Shown here one piece after another: positions 62,664 through 64,000 of a stretch of 64,000 bases of DNA. Each line of letters opens with the position of its first letter. The first letter of the stretch is position 1. The stretch lies in contig JAALGY010000030.1 in NCBI GenBank assembly GCA_032358165.1, positions 1,488,001 through 1,552,000 on the forward strand, read 5' to 3'. The stretch is from Diplosphaera chodatii. Its lineage: Eukaryota; Chlorophyta; Trebouxiophyceae; Prasiolales; Stichococcaceae. The notes below the pieces were generated by a model that was not told the DNA's origin, searched no databases, and worked only from the letters and a program-made list of their open reading frames with translations. Position numbers and translations under genes: made by a program.

Positions 62664-63831
62664 ATGGGCCTGACAGCCTTGGTGCTCGCCACAGGGTTGG
62701 CACAAGCCAGCATGCAGCCAGGTGGCGTGATGAGCTGCACCCGGGTGCCGGTGGTGCCCAACCAGCATCTCACCACGGCACCTGCCGCTCCCCATGGGTT
62801 GAATCCCCACCAACAGCAGCGGCGGCAACAGCGGCATCGCCGCACCGCCACCACGCACGCTGCACAGGCTATTGCGGCTCCGAATACCGCTACTGCCGAC
62901 CTCTCCACCACTGGCACGCTCGGCGCTGGGCCGGCACCTGCTGAGCACACCACGGATGCAGCAGCAGCCGAGGCCGCCTATGCAGCTTTTGACTGGAGGG
63001 GCCAGTGGTACCCTGTGGCGTTTGCGAAGGACATGCCCGAGGGTGCGACACGATGGCATGTGCACTTCGATGGTTGTGTGACCTGAATTACATTTGACAG
63101 CCGTTAGCTGGCTGGCAGCCTTACCATCTGTGTCATCTTGTGTACAGGCAAGCTGGCCCAAATCACGCTGTTTGACGAGCGTTATGCGGTGGTTCGGCGG
63201 CCAGCAGAGCAGGGCGGCCCTGCAGCAGTGGCTGATCGCTGCCCGCACCGCGCTGCAGCCCTGTCTCAGGTGAGGACCTGCCTGCCTGAGCCTGACGGCA
63301 GCGGGTGGCGGCAGCGTGCAATGGGTCTCCATAACACCATGCTGCCCGCAGCTGTGCCTGACGCAGCATCATTTTCCTCCTCAAGCATGCGATGATATGA
63401 TCCGACCCCATGGCGCATGCGCTCGTTCGCTCCAGGGGCTGCTGACACCGGAGGGCGCCATCCAGTGCGCGTACCACGGCTGGAAGTTTGACGGCGACAG
63501 CGGCGAGTGCCTCGACATCCCCCAGCTGCAGCCAGGCACGGCCGTGCAGTGCGAGCACAATGCCGATTTGACAATGCGCTGCCCACACCCTGCACAGCGC
63601 GGGCCCAGCAATCTGCCGTGCCCCTCGGCAGAGCGCTGCATGATGAAAGACTGTGTGGCATAGCCCGCGCGTTGTACGGCTGCACATGACGGAACTCTGG
63701 TTCTGCAGGCGCCAAGTTCAGCCGGCGCACCTGCACGGCGGCCTTCCCCTGCGTGGAGCACCAGGGCCTGGTGTGGCTGAGGCCGCAGCCGGGAGAAGTT
63801 GCCGCCGACTTCAGCACAGGCCAGCTGCCAG
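62664..63831 (+). CDS. chloroplast-type Rieske [2Fe-2S] oxygenase, 5' part (continues past window)
   Basis: Four exons, 62664-63072, 63148-63269, 63436-63535 and 63709-63831, join in phase. After a long Ala/Gln/Thr-rich N-terminus, probably a plastid transit peptide plus linker, comes AFDWRGQWYPVAFAKDMPEG, the entry motif of the pheophorbide a oxygenase/TIC55/PTC52 group. The Rieske cluster ligands are CPHRAA in exon 2 and CAYHGWKFDG in exon 3, giving the C-x-H ... C-x2-H pattern; CVEHQGLVWLRPQPGEVAAD follows. Such enzymes use ferredoxin-derived electrons to hydroxylate or demethylate chlorophyll-related substrates in the envelope or thylakoid; which reaction is not decidable from this part. 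The mononuclear iron domain and any C-terminal membrane helices lie to the right. Exon 3 appears to end at a GC donor (63535). Confidence 0.85.
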
Positions 63832-64000
63832 GTGGCTGCGCATTTTCCCCTGCTGAACACGAGGGCTGCTGCGCCCTGTGAAGTGCAGCTTCCTTAGCGC
63901 AGCTGTTGCTTTGGACATGCACCTCTCAATGCCGGCGGCGCATTGGCAGAGCAATGTGAAAGGTTTCATAGTGTTACCACAAAGATGCATCTACAACATG

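Overview
This window is nuclear DNA of a green alga. The main evidence is gene structure: every multi-exon gene here is cut by many short spliceosomal introns with GT(or GC)...(G)CAG borders, the coding DNA is GC-rich, and several products are plant/algal lineage proteins (TGD4-like plastid lipid transporter, AAE17/18-type peroxisomal acyl-activating enzyme, a chloroplast-type Rieske oxygenase). Two introns carry plant-type CCCTAAA telomere-like motifs and some 3' ends carry TGTAA, the usual green-algal poly(A) signal. I could not fix genus or species; a trebouxiophyte or other chlorophyte fits. I rebuilt exon chains by hand, requiring reading phase to be kept across each junction, so most gene models are phase-checked but none is transcript-proven.

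Layout, left to right: the 3' end of RPB1 (the heptad-repeat CTD, +); a SAM methyltransferase (-); ZNHIT2 (-); TGD4 (+); a protein-L-isoaspartate methyltransferase fused to a BTB domain (-); a P-loop polynucleotide-kinase-like protein (+); an MRS2/CorA Mg2+ transporter (-); a large WD40 protein resembling IFT144/WDR19 but ending early (-); a membrane-linked Ser/Thr kinase (+); an ADF/cofilin with a repeat-bearing N-terminal extension (-); a tail-anchored hypothetical protein (+); a conserved helical hypothetical protein (-); a peroxisomal acyl-activating enzyme ending in SKL (+); a small membrane protein (+); a long Ala-rich coiled-coil protein (-); CNOT11 of the CCR4-NOT complex (-); a RAB11/RabA GTPase (+); and the 5' part of a Rieske oxygenase (+) that runs to the right edge.

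The genes do not form a pathway or cluster; this is an ordinary housekeeping stretch of a compact eukaryotic genome. Many neighbours are divergent pairs sharing 0.6-1.5 kb upstream regions. The most unusual items are the PIMT-BTB fusion, the truncated IFT144-like gene, CTD introns that cut the repeat into whole heptads, several GC-AG introns, and three small tandem duplications lying exactly on splice sites. No CRISPR array, rRNA, tRNA, insertion sequence or intact transposon was seen.
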